Position numbers and translations under genes: made by a program. Source: Thermobifida halotolerans (lineage in GTDB: Bacteria; Actinomycetota; Actinomycetes; Streptosporangiales; Streptosporangiaceae). From it: a DNA stretch of 64,000 nt. The notes beneath the pieces were generated by a model. That model ran no database searches, had not been told where the DNA came from, and was given only the letters and a program-made list of their open reading frames with translations. The DNA lies in the NCBI RefSeq assembly GCF_003574835.2, contig NZ_CP063196.1:2170001-2234000 (forward strand). The letters run 5' to 3'. This document shows, in pieces, positions 44,042-52,565 of the stretch (within the stretch, counting starts at the first letter, position 1; each line of letters begins with the position of its first letter).

Positions 44042-47000
44042 GCCCCGCCGTCTCGATTCCTGTGGAGGGCCGCGCCGCGATCACCGGCATCGGCTGCCGC
44101 CTGCCCGGCGGCGTCTACAACCCCGACCAGTTGTGGGACGCCCTGATCAACGGCCGTGACCTGACCGGCCCCGTTCCCCCGGCACGGTGGGAGCGCATGG
44201 TCGGCCTGCTGCACCCCGACCAGGTCCCCGAGCAGCCGTGGACCGTCGGGATGCTGGAGGAGGTCGAGGCCTTCGACCACGGCTTCTTCGGTATTTCCGC
44301 TCACGAGGCCGCGCGCATGGACCCCCAGCAGCGCCTCGCCCTGGAGGTCGCCGCAGAGGCACTCGCCGACGCCGGAATCCCCCTCGACTCGCTGGCGGGC
44401 ACCGCGACCGGCGTGTGGGCCGGAGTGGCCGCCCCCGACCAGGCCGCCCTCGCTCTGGCCCCGGGCAGGAGCGCGCGGATGGCCGACCTGTCCGGGCTGA
44501 CGTTCTCGATGCTGGCCAACCGCCTCTCCTACCACCTCGACCTGCGCGGTCCCTCGATCACGGTGGACACCGCCTGCTCGGCGGCGGGCACCGCCCTGCA
44601 CTTGGCCCGCCGCGCCCTGGAGGCCGGAGAGGTCGATACCGCGCTTGTGGTCGGCGCCAACCTGCTGCGCCACCCCGCCATCACCGCCGGATTCGCCGAC
44701 GCTGGAGTCCTGGCCCCCGACGGGGTGTGCCGCCCCTTCGACGCCGACGGGCGAGGCTATGTGCGCGGCGAAGGCGTGGTGGTGCTGGTGCTGCACCGGC
44801 TCATCGACGCCCGAGCCCACCGCGACCGCGTCTACGCCCTCATCCGCGGTAGCGCCGTCAACGCCGACGGCCACTCCCCCGCCGGGCTGTATGCGCCCAG
44901 CACCCAGGCGCAGCGGGCCCTGCTGCGCGCCGCCTGCGCCGATGCCGGACTCGACCCGTCCCACCTCGACTACGTGCACGCCCACGGCACCGGAACGGCG
45001 GCCGGGGACGCCGCCGAGGCCCGCACCCTGGCCCACGTGGCCGCGGCCGCCCGCGCCGACCGACTGCCCGTCGGCTCGGTCAAGTCCCTGTTCGGCCACA
45101 CCGAAGGCGCCTCCGCCCTGCTCAGCACCGCCGCCACCGCCCTGGCCATCTGGCACGGCGTCCTACCGCCCACCCCCAACCACACCCGCCTGCGCCCCGC
45201 CCTGACCCGCCTGCCGCTGCGCGTACCCACCACCCCCGAACCCTGGCCGCAGACCTCTCGGCCGCGTACCGCGGGCGTGAGCGCCTTCGGCCTGGGCGGC
45301 TCCAACGTCCACCTCCTCCTGCAACAAGCCCCCGGCAACGAGCCCGCGCCCACCCCGCCCCTGGCAGTCGACCACCGGGCAGAAGAGACAGACCGCCAGA
45401 AGCAGACCAGCAGCCCCGGCCAGGAGGTCGGCGGTTACCGGATCATCCCGGTCAGTGCCCCCAGCGAGGTGCGGCTGCGCGGCACCGCCGCGGCCTGGGC
45501 TCCGGTGGTGGCCGACGCTGATCTGGGTGTGGTGGCCTCCACCGCGCAGCACCGCCGCGCCCACGAGAGGGTGCGGGCCGCCGTGGTCGCCACCACCCCC
45601 GGGCGGGCGTCCGAGGCGTTGCGTGCGCTGGCCGAGGGCCGCACCCATCCGGCCCTGGTCGGCCCGGCCACCGCGCCCGAGAGGCCTGGGCGGCTGGTGT
45701 GGATGTTCGCCGGGCATGGCTCCCAGCACGCCGCCATGGCCGCCGCCTGCTATGCGGCCCTGCCGGTGTTCCGCGAGGCGCTGGAGGAGGCCCGTGCCGC
45801 GCTGGCCGCCCACCTGGACCGGCGGCCGTGGCGGCCGGGCGAGCCGATCACCGGGTTCGAGACCGCCCAGCACGCCATCTGGCTCACCCAGACCGCCCAG
45901 ACCGCGACCTGGCGACACTGGGGATATGCCCCCGACGCGGTGATCGGCCACTCCCTGGGCGAGGTCGCCGCCGCCCACGCCGCCGGAGCACTCACGCTGG
46001 ACGATGCCGCCCGCGTGGTCGCCGCCCGCTCCGCCCTACTGGCCGAACTGGAGCCGTTCGGTGGGCTGCTGGTCACCGATCTCGACCCGCAGCGGGCCGA
46101 GGAGGCCATCGCCGCCCACGGCCACGCCGACACCCTGGTGGTGGCCGCGCGCAACGCTCCTGACGCCACCGTCGTCAGCGGCCCCACCCGCCCCCTGGAA
46201 GAACTCCGCGAAGCCCTGGACGCCCGAGGCGTGTTCGCCCGCCGGGTGGCCCACGACGTGCCCGCCCACTCACCCGCCGTCCACCCCCTGCTGCCCCGCC
46301 TCACCCAAGCACTACGCGGACTCACCCCCCGCGACGGTGACGCCGTCTTCCACTCCACCGCCGACGCGGCCCCCCTCGACGGGACACGGTTGGACGCCGC
46401 CTACTGGGCCCGGCAACTACGCGCCCCGGTCCGCCTCACCGACACCCTGCCCCTCACCGCGACCACCGGGACGACCGTGCTGGAACTCGGCGGACGCTCC
46501 ACCCTGTCCCGCGCCGCCACCACCACCCTGACCCACCACCAGATCCCGGTCACCGTCATCGCCGCCGGAACCACCGACCGCGACGACCACGCCGCCCTAC
46601 TCGACCAACTCGCCGCCCTCCACACGAACGGACACACCCCCACCCACTGGCCCGAACCCCACCGCACACCCGTACGCCTGCCCATGCCCTGGCAGCACGG
46701 ACACGGCACCGCCCCCGGCGCGGCCAGCACCGCTCCTGGCCTGAACGCCGCCCTCACCGGACTCGATCCCGATCCCGGCCGGATCACCCGCGCCGTGGCG
46801 GCCCTGATCGCCGACACCCTGGGGGCTCCTGCGGAGGACGTCGCGCTTGAGGCGTCCCTGGTCGATCTGGGCTTCACCTCGGTCGCGGTGATCGGACTGC
46901 GCGACTCCCTGCGCGCCGCCCATCCCGCCTTGGCCCGGCTGTCGGTGCGCACTCTGCTCGCCGAGACCACCACCGTGGCCGGCCTGGCTCGGGCTCTCAC

Positions 47001-47043
47001 CGCGCTGGCCGCGCCCGCGCAAGAAGGAGAGGATTCCCGATGA
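44038..47043 (+). CDS. Type I polyketide synthase, KS-AT-ACP
   Basis: 1001 aa. KS: residues about 10-430 with active Cys in VDTACSAAGTALH (near 180; the usual DTACSSS is changed), His in HAHGTGTAAGD and KSLFGHTEGAS. AT: about 540-840 with FAGHGSQHAAM and the active Ser in GHSLGEVAAAHAAG (near 637). ACP: about 910-990 with the carrier Ser in DLGFTSVAVIGL. There are no KR, DH, ER or TE domains. A single short module with its own AT could make a short beta-keto chain or load an acyl group. It may act with the StyA-like enzyme and methyltransferase upstream. Confidence 0.88.
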   Translation: MSPAVSIPVEGRAAITGIGCRLPGGVYNPDQLWDALINGRDLTGPVPPARWERMVGLLHPDQVPEQPWTVGMLEEVEAFDHGFFGISAHEAARMDPQQRLALEVAAEALADAGIPLDSLAGTATGVWAGVAAPDQAALALAPGRSARMADLSGLTFSMLANRLSYHLDLRGPSITVDTACSAAGTALHLARRALEAGEVDTALVVGANLLRHPAITAGFADAGVLAPDGVCRPFDADGRGYVRGEGVVVLVLHRLIDARAHRDRVYALIRGSAVNADGHSPAGLYAPSTQAQRALLRAACADAGLDPSHLDYVHAHGTGTAAGDAAEARTLAHVAAAARADRLPVGSVKSLFGHTEGASALLSTAATALAIWHGVLPPTPNHTRLRPALTRLPLRVPTTPEPWPQTSRPRTAGVSAFGLGGSNVHLLLQQAPGNEPAPTPPLAVDHRAEETDRQKQTSSPGQEVGGYRIIPVSAPSEVRLRGTAAAWAPVVADADLGVVASTAQHRRAHERVRAAVVATTPGRASEALRALAEGRTHPALVGPATAPERPGRLVWMFAGHGSQHAAMAAACYAALPVFREALEEARAALAAHLDRRPWRPGEPITGFETAQHAIWLTQTAQTATWRHWGYAPDAVIGHSLGEVAAAHAAGALTLDDAARVVAARSALLAELEPFGGLLVTDLDPQRAEEAIAAHGHADTLVVAARNAPDATVVSGPTRPLEELREALDARGVFARRVAHDVPAHSPAVHPLLPRLTQALRGLTPRDGDAVFHSTADAAPLDGTRLDAAYWARQLRAPVRLTDTLPLTATTGTTVLELGGRSTLSRAATTTLTHHQIPVTVIAAGTTDRDDHAALLDQLAALHTNGHTPTHWPEPHRTPVRLPMPWQHGHGTAPGAASTAPGLNAALTGLDPDPGRITRAVAALIADTLGAPAEDVALEASLVDLGFTSVAVIGLRDSLRAAHPALARLSVRTLLAETTTVAGLARALTALAAPAQEGEDSR

Positions 47044-47225
47044 CATCCCGGCACCGCACCGACCACGCCTTCCTCCGCCGCCCCGGCTGCTCGTACCGGC
47101 AGGGCACGGCAGCAGGCCAAAGCGCTGCCTGTCCAGGGGGCTCCACCGCATCGGTACACCGACGGCGGTGCGCACTCAGGGCCGCACCGCTGTCCCGCGG
47201 CGGGACCAGCATCTGCCGTGCCTGA
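47040..47225 (+). CDS. Small Cys-containing reading frame ending the PKS operon
   Basis: 61 aa, starting in an ATGA overlap with the PKS stop and ending 4 bp before a strong hairpin. It is basic, with four Cys (positions 18, 31, 44, 59) and many Arg/Ser. No family was recognised. The perfect overlap and the terminator behind it argue that it is translated, but its composition could also be that of an eroded or frameshifted gene. Confidence 0.4.
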   Translation: MTSRHRTDHAFLRRPGCSYRQGTAAGQSAACPGGSTASVHRRRCALRAAPLSRGGTSICRA

Positions 47226-47229
47226 CACC

Positions 47230-47271
47230 GCCTGGTGCGGGGGCGCCCACGGTCCTGGGCGGCCCCGCACC
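47230..47271 (+). terminator. Strong terminator hairpin of the PKS operon
   Basis: An 18-bp stem (47230-47247 with 47254-47271, one mismatch) closes a 6-nt loop CGGTCC. The arms begin CTGGTGCGGGG and end CCCCGCACCAG. It follows the last frame of the operon directly. Confidence 0.75.
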
Positions 47272-47306
47272 AGAGAACAACGCCCACGGCGCGCCGACGC
47301 GCTCTA

Positions 47307-48542
47307 GTGCTGTGGCCGGGAACGTTCGCCCGGGTGCGTGATCGGTGCCAGGGTTGACCACGACAGCAGTCGACCCCGGGAGCCGCGGTGTCCGCACCTC
47401 TCAAAGCCCGCAGACTCACCGATCCTGAGGGCCAAAAACTCCAACGCATCGTCCGCCGGGGCAGTACCAACACCGTGCGCTACCGGCGGGCGATGATCAT
47501 CCTGGCCTCCTCCAGCGGCAACACCGTCCCGGTCATCGCCCGTCTGGTCGCCGCTGATGAGAAAACCGTCCGCGAGGTCATCCACGCCTTCAACACCCAA
47601 GGGCTGAGCTGCCTGGACCCTGAGTGGGCGGGAGGCCGTCCCCGCCTACTCACCCCCGAGGAGGAAGCCCTCGTCCTGCAGACGGCCACGACCCGCCCGA
47701 CCAAGCTCGGCCGGCCCTTCACCCGCTGGTCGCTGCGCAAACTCACCGACCACCTGGCCCACAGGCCCAAACCGGGCCTGCGCATCGGCCGCGAGACCCT
47801 ACGGACCCTGCTCCACCGGCACGGTGTCACCTTCCAACGCACCACGACCTGGAAGGACTCACCCGACCCCGAGGCCGATGCCGAACTCGACCGCATCGAG
47901 CACGTCATGGAGCACTTCCCCGACCGGGTCTTCGCCTTCGACGAGTTCGGTCCGCTCGGCATCCGCCCCACCCCGGGCTCGGGCTGGGCTCGCAAGAACC
48001 TGCCGGACCGCATCGCGGCCACCTACCGGCGCACCCACGGCATCACCTACTTCCACGGCTGCTACTCGGTGGGCGATGACACCCTGTGGGGCGTCAACCA
48101 CCGGCGCAAAGGCGGCGCGAACACGCTCAAGGCCCTGAAGTCGATCCGCACCGCACGCCCGGACGGCGCACCCGTCTACGTGATCATGGACAACCTGTCC
48201 GCGCACAAGGGCTCCAAGATCCGTGCCTGGGCCCAGCGCAACAAGGTCGAGTTGTGCTTCACCCCCACCTATGCCTCCTGGGCCAAGGTGATCGAGGCGC
48301 ACTTCGGGCCGCTGCGCCAGTTCACCATCGCCAACTCCCACCACCCCAACCACACGGTGCAGACCCGGGCGCTGCACGCCTACCTGCGGTGGCGCAACGC
48401 CAACGCCCGCGACCCGGACGTGCTCGCGGCCCAACGCCGCGAACGGGCCCGGGTACGCAGCGAGAAGGGTGTTCGTTGGGGAGGCCGACCGCTACACCTC
48501 GCGGCGTGAGAACACCCGGGCGAACCTTTCCGGCCACAGCAC
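47307..48542 (+). mobile_element. IS630-family insertion sequence, intact
   Basis: 1236 bp with ends GTGCTGTGGCCGG... and ...CCGGCCACAGCAC, inverted repeats of about 28 bp with few mismatches. A TA dinucleotide flanks both sides (47305-47306 and 48543-48544), the target duplication typical of IS630/Tc1. It inserted between the PKS terminator and the anti-sigma-type ATPase gene. Confidence 0.88.
47388..48509 (+). CDS. IS630-family transposase
   Basis: 373 aa. The N-terminal helix-turn-helix region reads NTVRYRRAMIILASSSGNTV and LVAADEKTVREVIHAF. Catalytic triad: Asp in FAFDEFGPLG, Asp in VYVIMDNLSAHKG and Glu in WAKVIEAHFGPLRQF. It is full length in one frame, so this copy should be active. 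Confidence 0.9.
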   Translation: MSAPLKARRLTDPEGQKLQRIVRRGSTNTVRYRRAMIILASSSGNTVPVIARLVAADEKTVREVIHAFNTQGLSCLDPEWAGGRPRLLTPEEEALVLQTATTRPTKLGRPFTRWSLRKLTDHLAHRPKPGLRIGRETLRTLLHRHGVTFQRTTTWKDSPDPEADAELDRIEHVMEHFPDRVFAFDEFGPLGIRPTPGSGWARKNLPDRIAATYRRTHGITYFHGCYSVGDDTLWGVNHRRKGGANTLKALKSIRTARPDGAPVYVIMDNLSAHKGSKIRAWAQRNKVELCFTPTYASWAKVIEAHFGPLRQFTIANSHHPNHTVQTRALHAYLRWRNANARDPDVLAAQRRERARVRSEKGVRWGGRPLHLAA

Positions 48543-48566
48543 TAGCATCGTCCGACAAGGCCTCCC

Positions 48567-49064
48567 ATGACCGACGAACCCCTCTCCGCTCCACCCGTCG
48601 ACGCCCTCGCGGCGGTTCCGCGCGTGTTCGGCCACTGTCCGCGGCCCCGGCCGCCCCTCCTCCTGTCCGTGGTGCTGCCCGGACTTCCCGAGCAGGCCGC
48701 GGTGCTGCGCTGCCGCCTGCGCGACCTGGGGGCGCTGCCCGCTGATCTGGTCAGCACGGTCGAACTGCTGGCGACCGAACTGTTCGCCAACGCTGTCCGC
48801 CGCACCCGCTCCGGTCGGCCCGGCGGCACGGTGCTGGTGACCGTGTGCCGGATGGCCGGGTACGTCCAGGTCGGGGTCACCGACGACGGTCCTCTTCCCC
48901 ACGCCGTGGACACGCCGCACGTGCGCTCGTTCGATCTCGGCCGGGAGGGCGGTCTCGGACTGCTGACCGTGCATCGGATGGCCGCCCGGTGGGGCACTGT
49001 CCACGGCAGCGGCCGCACCACGGTCTGGTTCGATCTTGACGCCCCGTCGCGTCCGGCCGCCTGA
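48567..49064 (+). CDS. HATPase_c anti-sigma-type regulatory protein
   Basis: 165 aa. After a 30-residue tail it has the SpoIIAB/RsbW-like fold: STVELLATELFANAVRRT (N box; the usual Asn is retained), VQVGVTDDGPLPHA (G1 box with D-x-G) and GGLGLLTVHRMAARWGT (G2). Such stand-alone kinases are common in actinomycetes and bind sigma or anti-sigma-antagonist proteins. No partner gene is adjacent. Confidence 0.82.
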   Translation: MTDEPLSAPPVDALAAVPRVFGHCPRPRPPLLLSVVLPGLPEQAAVLRCRLRDLGALPADLVSTVELLATELFANAVRRTRSGRPGGTVLVTVCRMAGYVQVGVTDDGPLPHAVDTPHVRSFDLGREGGLGLLTVHRMAARWGTVHGSGRTTVWFDLDAPSRPAA

Positions 49065-49510
49065 TGGGGAGAGGTGGCGGTGTCCGTGGTCGAGTACGCG
49101 CTGCCGCTGTGGACAAGGGTGTTTCGTGTCCGGTGTCGCCGCTCGCCCGTGGCTTCGGTTCGTCGTGTGGTTTCGGGCCCGATCGTCGGGGCCAGTTGGT
49201 CGTCGCATTCACCGTTCTTTCCGCGGCTGTGGCCCGGGGACTTCGCCGGTACCGGCGGGGTGTGCTTGGTGCCTTTCCTTGCCGGGATGCCGCGGAATGG
49301 GTGTTCGAAAAACGATCGATTCTTGGACGGGCGGGAGCGAGCGGAGAGACACCGAAACGGGATCCAGCGCTTGCACGCTCAATGACCGAAACGGCCGGAG
49401 CCACCGGGAACACCGGTTAGATCAACGACTCCTGCCAGCAGAGCGGCCGCTACACCGGTCCTCCCACAGTTTTTCCCCCTCCCCGGACCCCCCCCTTTAC
49501 GCTGAGGCGC
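49065..49510. other. Intergenic stretch
   Basis: 446 bp. Overlapping frames exist on both strands but none has convincing coding character. No clear hairpin or repeat was seen. Confidence 0.35.
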
Positions 49511-50101
49511 GTGGATATTCTCACCGCCCTCGCCATCCCTCTAGCCGCTCTGGCCGTCGGCGCTGTCAGCGCGTACGCAGCCCTCGCTGGCCTGCGCTGG
49601 GTTCGCTGCTCAGGGCAAAGCTCCGCACGCATGGCGGTCAATGACGCCGACCGTCGCTACGCTGAACTCACTCCCGCTCTCGATCTGGAGTGGCGTGCCC
49701 AGTACGGGCGCCGCGGGGTGCTGGTAGTAACCATGACCGGGCCGGTGGGCCTCGAAAGGCTGGATCGTGTCGAGGTCACCGTGGCTGACCCGATCCCAGA
49801 TCGTGCGCCAGTCATCGCCGGGGGTCCAACCCAGCAGGAGTTGGATGCCCAGGTGTGGGGCCCCTACCGGTTCGTCACCTCCACCGCCCATGTCGCTAGC
49901 CACCGCACCGCCCAACTCGACCAGGTGCGGGTCAACATCCCGGTGCATCTGGCGATGGAGCGCGCCCCGGCCCCACATTGGGTCGCCGATTTCGCCGGGT
50001 GGGAGGAGGAGCGGGCAGGCGACCCCGTGCTTATCACGCTGGTGTGCCACCACGCGGATCACCAGTCGTGGACGCTTCACAGGTCGGTACCGGTGCGGTG
50101 A
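49511..50101 (+). CDS. Hypothetical protein with one N-terminal membrane helix
   Basis: 196 aa, with a GTG start. Residues 3-27 (TALAIPLAALAVGAVSAYAA) form one membrane segment, followed by a soluble domain with beta-strand pattern (GRRGVLVVTMTGPVGLERLD; DPVLITLVCHHADHQSW). The frequent Trp/His tail resembles small actinomycete proteins of unknown function near integrated elements. No function assigned. Confidence 0.65.
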   Translation: MDILTALAIPLAALAVGAVSAYAALAGLRWVRCSGQSSARMAVNDADRRYAELTPALDLEWRAQYGRRGVLVVTMTGPVGLERLDRVEVTVADPIPDRAPVIAGGPTQQELDAQVWGPYRFVTSTAHVASHRTAQLDQVRVNIPVHLAMERAPAPHWVADFAGWEEERAGDPVLITLVCHHADHQSWTLHRSVPVR

Positions 50102-50346
50102 CCGCAGGTCTCGCCGGTGCGGTCCGGGTGGAACTGGGCGTTCCCGCCACTCGTTCCATGCCGGTTCTGTCCTAGTTTCTGGCCGTTGGTAAGGTTCACT
50201 TACCGCAGCTCGGGTGACCGGTTGTGGCTAGAAAGACTGTTCGGTCGGCGTTTGCTCGGACGGGGACCGCGCCGTGTCGGACACGACGAGGCCCCGCCCC
50301 TCTGCGGTGGAGGAACGGGGACATCCGGCTTGAGGTCAGACGCTGC

Positions 50347-50598
50347 TCACAGACGCGGCAGGAAGTAGTCGAGGTCTGTGCGGAATGTGGCCCCGGCGTG
50401 GTGCGCGGCCTGGAGGATGTACTCCTCGTCGTGGCCCTTCTCGATGGCGTTGACGATCTGCTTCACGACCTCTTCGAAGTGCCGGTCCACGGGGTTGCCA
50501 TAGGATGTCTCCTCCGCGAACGACTCCCAGGTCTTCTCCCAGACCTGGAGGACTTCGGTCTTGAACGCGGTGGTGTTGAGGTCCTGGTGGTGGGTCAT
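50347..50598 (-). CDS. Small hypothetical protein
   Basis: 83 aa, ATG start, helical and charged (EVLQVWEKTWESFAEETSYG; EEVVKQIVNAIEKGHDEEYI). No family was recognised. It is transcribed away from the recombinase gene, and a 38-bp palindrome lies in the region between them. Confidence 0.6.
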   Translation of the reverse strand: MTHHQDLNTTAFKTEVLQVWEKTWESFAEETSYGNPVDRHFEEVVKQIVNAIEKGHDEEYILQAAHHAGATFRTDLDYFLPRL

Positions 50599-50674
50599 CG
50601 GTCGGCCTCCGTGGTCGTGGCGATGCTGTCATCATGGCCCGCACCGTGGACCGGTTCCGGCCGGGTACATCTAG

Positions 50675-50712
50675 GTGGCCACCCTGTTGGCCATGGCCAA
50701 CAGGGTGGCCAC
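50675..50712. repeat. 38-bp perfect palindrome upstream of the recombinase gene
   Basis: The arm GTGGCCACCCTGTTGGCCA (50675-50693) is followed at once by its exact reverse complement, with no loop. It lies 76 bp upstream of the recombinase start and 77 bp from the divergent small gene. A zero-loop palindrome this long fits a dimeric protein binding site (operator, or recombinase/excisionase site) better than a terminator. Confidence 0.7.
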
Positions 50713-50787
50713 ACGCCCCAAAGGCCCAGGAACAAGCGGTATCTGCTGGCCGAATGACATCGGCTGGTGGTTGGATCTACTGCCGGG

Positions 50788-51840
50788 ATGACTTCTGGAA
50801 ACACGACCCCCGGTCGAGAACAACCCGTCGAATCCACTTCTGGAAACACACGGACCGGGCGTCCCCGCCGCACCATCGACCTCCCCGGCGATCTGGCGGC
50901 CGAGCTCGCCGCCTTCACCGACCGCCTGGCCTCGGCCACCGACCTGGGCCCGGCCACCCGAGACAAGTACCGGCGCAACACCGCCGCCTTCCTCACCTGG
51001 CTGGCCCAGGCCCGCGAGGCCGACGCCGTGGACGGCGACCCCCTCACCGACCCGGCCGCCCGGGACTGGGCGGTGCGCGACTGGCGTCGGCACCTGAAGA
51101 ACACCCGCACGACGCGGGGCACCCACCTGGGCGCGGCCACCATCAACAACCGCCTGGCCGCCGTGGACGCCTTCTTCGCCCTGCGCGGTTCCGGCCGCCC
51201 CCAAGTGGTGCGCGAACACCTGGCTCGCCCCTCCGCACCGCGTGCCCTGGACCAGCGCACCCTGTTGCGGTTCCTACGCACCGTGGCCCGCGACGCCTCA
51301 CCGCGGGACCGGGCCATCTGTCACCTGGCCTACTACGCAGGCCTGCGGGTGGCCGAGATCGTCGCCCTGGACGTGGCCGACGTGCGCCTGTCGGCCCGCA
51401 AGGGGAGCGTGCGGGTGCGGGTGCGGGGCAAGGACCGGTTGGGCGGAAAGGACCGCACCGTGCCCCTGCACGCCCAGGCCCGCGCCTCGGTGGAGGCGCT
51501 GCTGGACGAGCTCGGCCGCCCCACCACCGGTCCACTGATCCGCAACCGCGACGGCGGGAAACTCTCGACCCGGGCCGCCAACACGATCGTGTCCGCGCTC
51601 GGGGCCGCGGCGGGAATCGGCCCGGCCGACGACGGCGAGGCCTTCGGCCCACACGTACTGCGCCACACCTTCGGCACCGACCTCGTACGCAGCCGCGGCG
51701 ACCTGACGACCGAACCGGTCGACGTGGTCCTGGTGGCCGAGCTGATGGGCCACGCCGACCTCAACACCACCCGCCGCTACGCCCTACCCACCGACGCCGA
51801 CAAGACCCGCGCCCTGGAGGCGCTCACCACCGACCGGTGA
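50788..51840 (+). CDS. Tyrosine recombinase / integrase
   Basis: 350 aa from the ATG at 50788 (a GTG at 50767 is also in frame). The N-terminal SAM-like domain is at about residues 30-130. Catalytic residues are visible: first Arg in YYAGLRVAEIVALD, Lys in VRGKDRLGGKDRTVPL, HxxR in HVLRHTFGTDL, and GHADLNTTRRYAL with the nucleophilic Tyr. The family includes XerC/D and integrases of mobile elements. The 36-bp direct repeat begins 14 bp after its stop, as expected for an att site next to int. Confidence 0.87.
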   Translation: MTSGNTTPGREQPVESTSGNTRTGRPRRTIDLPGDLAAELAAFTDRLASATDLGPATRDKYRRNTAAFLTWLAQAREADAVDGDPLTDPAARDWAVRDWRRHLKNTRTTRGTHLGAATINNRLAAVDAFFALRGSGRPQVVREHLARPSAPRALDQRTLLRFLRTVARDASPRDRAICHLAYYAGLRVAEIVALDVADVRLSARKGSVRVRVRGKDRLGGKDRTVPLHAQARASVEALLDELGRPTTGPLIRNRDGGKLSTRAANTIVSALGAAAGIGPADDGEAFGPHVLRHTFGTDLVRSRGDLTTEPVDVVLVAELMGHADLNTTRRYALPTDADKTRALEALTTDR

Positions 51841-51854
51841 GCCGACGAAGGCCC

Positions 51855-51890
51855 ACCGCTAAATCCTGTAGCAATCCTCCTCGACCCCCG
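51855..51890. repeat. 36-bp direct repeat, left copy (att-like)
   Basis: Starts ACCGCTAAATCCTGTAGCAA and is identical to 53715-53750. It begins 14 bp after the recombinase stop. On the minus strand it encodes the last residues GVEEDCYRI and stop of the small gene at 51859-52107. Confidence 0.75.
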
Positions 51891-52107
51891 GTCCCCCCGT
51901 ACAGGTCGGCCGCGAGGGCTCCCAGTCGACCCAGGCGGCGACCTCCTCCTCCCTGGACAGGATGTACTCGGCGACGAACGCCTTGTCCTCCAACCAGGCG
52001 CGGGTCTCAACGAGCAGCTCGACAGCGGCCCGGTGCGGGCCGTCGTCGTCGCAGCCCGCGAGCAGCGCGTTCGCCAGGTCCTCGAAGCTCTCCAGGTCCA
52101 CGGTCAT
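51859..52107 (-). CDS. Small acidic hypothetical protein whose 3' end is the repeated sequence
   Basis: 82 aa, acidic and helical (ESFEDLANALLAGCDDDGPH; AAVELLVETRAWLEDKAFVA), ending GVEEDCYRI within the 36-bp repeat. No family known to me. The second copy of the repeat at 53715 would give another frame the same C-terminus, as when an integrating element restores the 3' end of its target gene. Confidence 0.65.
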   Translation of the reverse strand: MTVDLESFEDLANALLAGCDDDGPHRAAVELLVETRAWLEDKAFVAEYILSREEEVAAWVDWEPSRPTCTGGPGVEEDCYRI

Positions 52108-52122
52108 ATCGTTCCTCGTTGG

Positions 52123-52488
52123 TCAGGGGCCTTCCAGGCCGAACACGGTGCCGAACGGGTCGGCCAGTTGGGTGATGCGGCGCCCCGACTCGGCGGTGAT
52201 CGGGCCGCGGTGGTGCGTGCAGCCCGCAGCGAGAAGCCGCTTTCGGGCCTGATCCAGGTTGGCGACCTGCCAGTACACGACCGGGCTGCCGCCCTTGGGG
52301 TTGCGGTCGGGATCGGCGGGATGGAAGCCGAGTTCGACGCCGGCGACGTTGAGCCAGGCGTAGACGGCACCACGCGGATCGACGTGGCGGTGGACTCGGG
52401 CGTTGAGCTGGTCGGCCCACCACCGGGCGGACTTGTCGGGGTCGTCGGCGAACACCATGACGGTGCCAACACGATCGAAGGCGAGCAC
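52123..52488 (-). CDS. VOC-family protein (glyoxalase/bleomycin-resistance fold)
   Basis: 121 aa. VGTVMVFADDPDKSARWWAD at the N-terminus, then VAGVELGFHPADPDRNPKGG, PVVYWQVANLDQARKRLLAA and a terminal ADPFGTVFGLEG are the usual VOC signposts. These small proteins bind metals or aromatic compounds and may protect against toxins; the ligand is unknown. It lies between the two 36-bp repeats. Confidence 0.83.
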   Translation of the reverse strand: MLAFDRVGTVMVFADDPDKSARWWADQLNARVHRHVDPRGAVYAWLNVAGVELGFHPADPDRNPKGGSPVVYWQVANLDQARKRLLAAGCTHHRGPITAESGRRITQLADPFGTVFGLEGP

Positions 52489-52565
52489 GGGTTTCCTCCT
52501 GGGCTCAACGAGGTGGAGGAGAGACGCTACCCGCTCGCGAGGATTTCGTGGGGCGTGACGGCGAG

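Noticed and set aside
50634-52175. A 513-codon plus-strand frame overlapping the recombinase
   Set aside because: Arg/Pro-rich out-of-frame reading of the recombinase gene, which has all catalytic residues in another frame.
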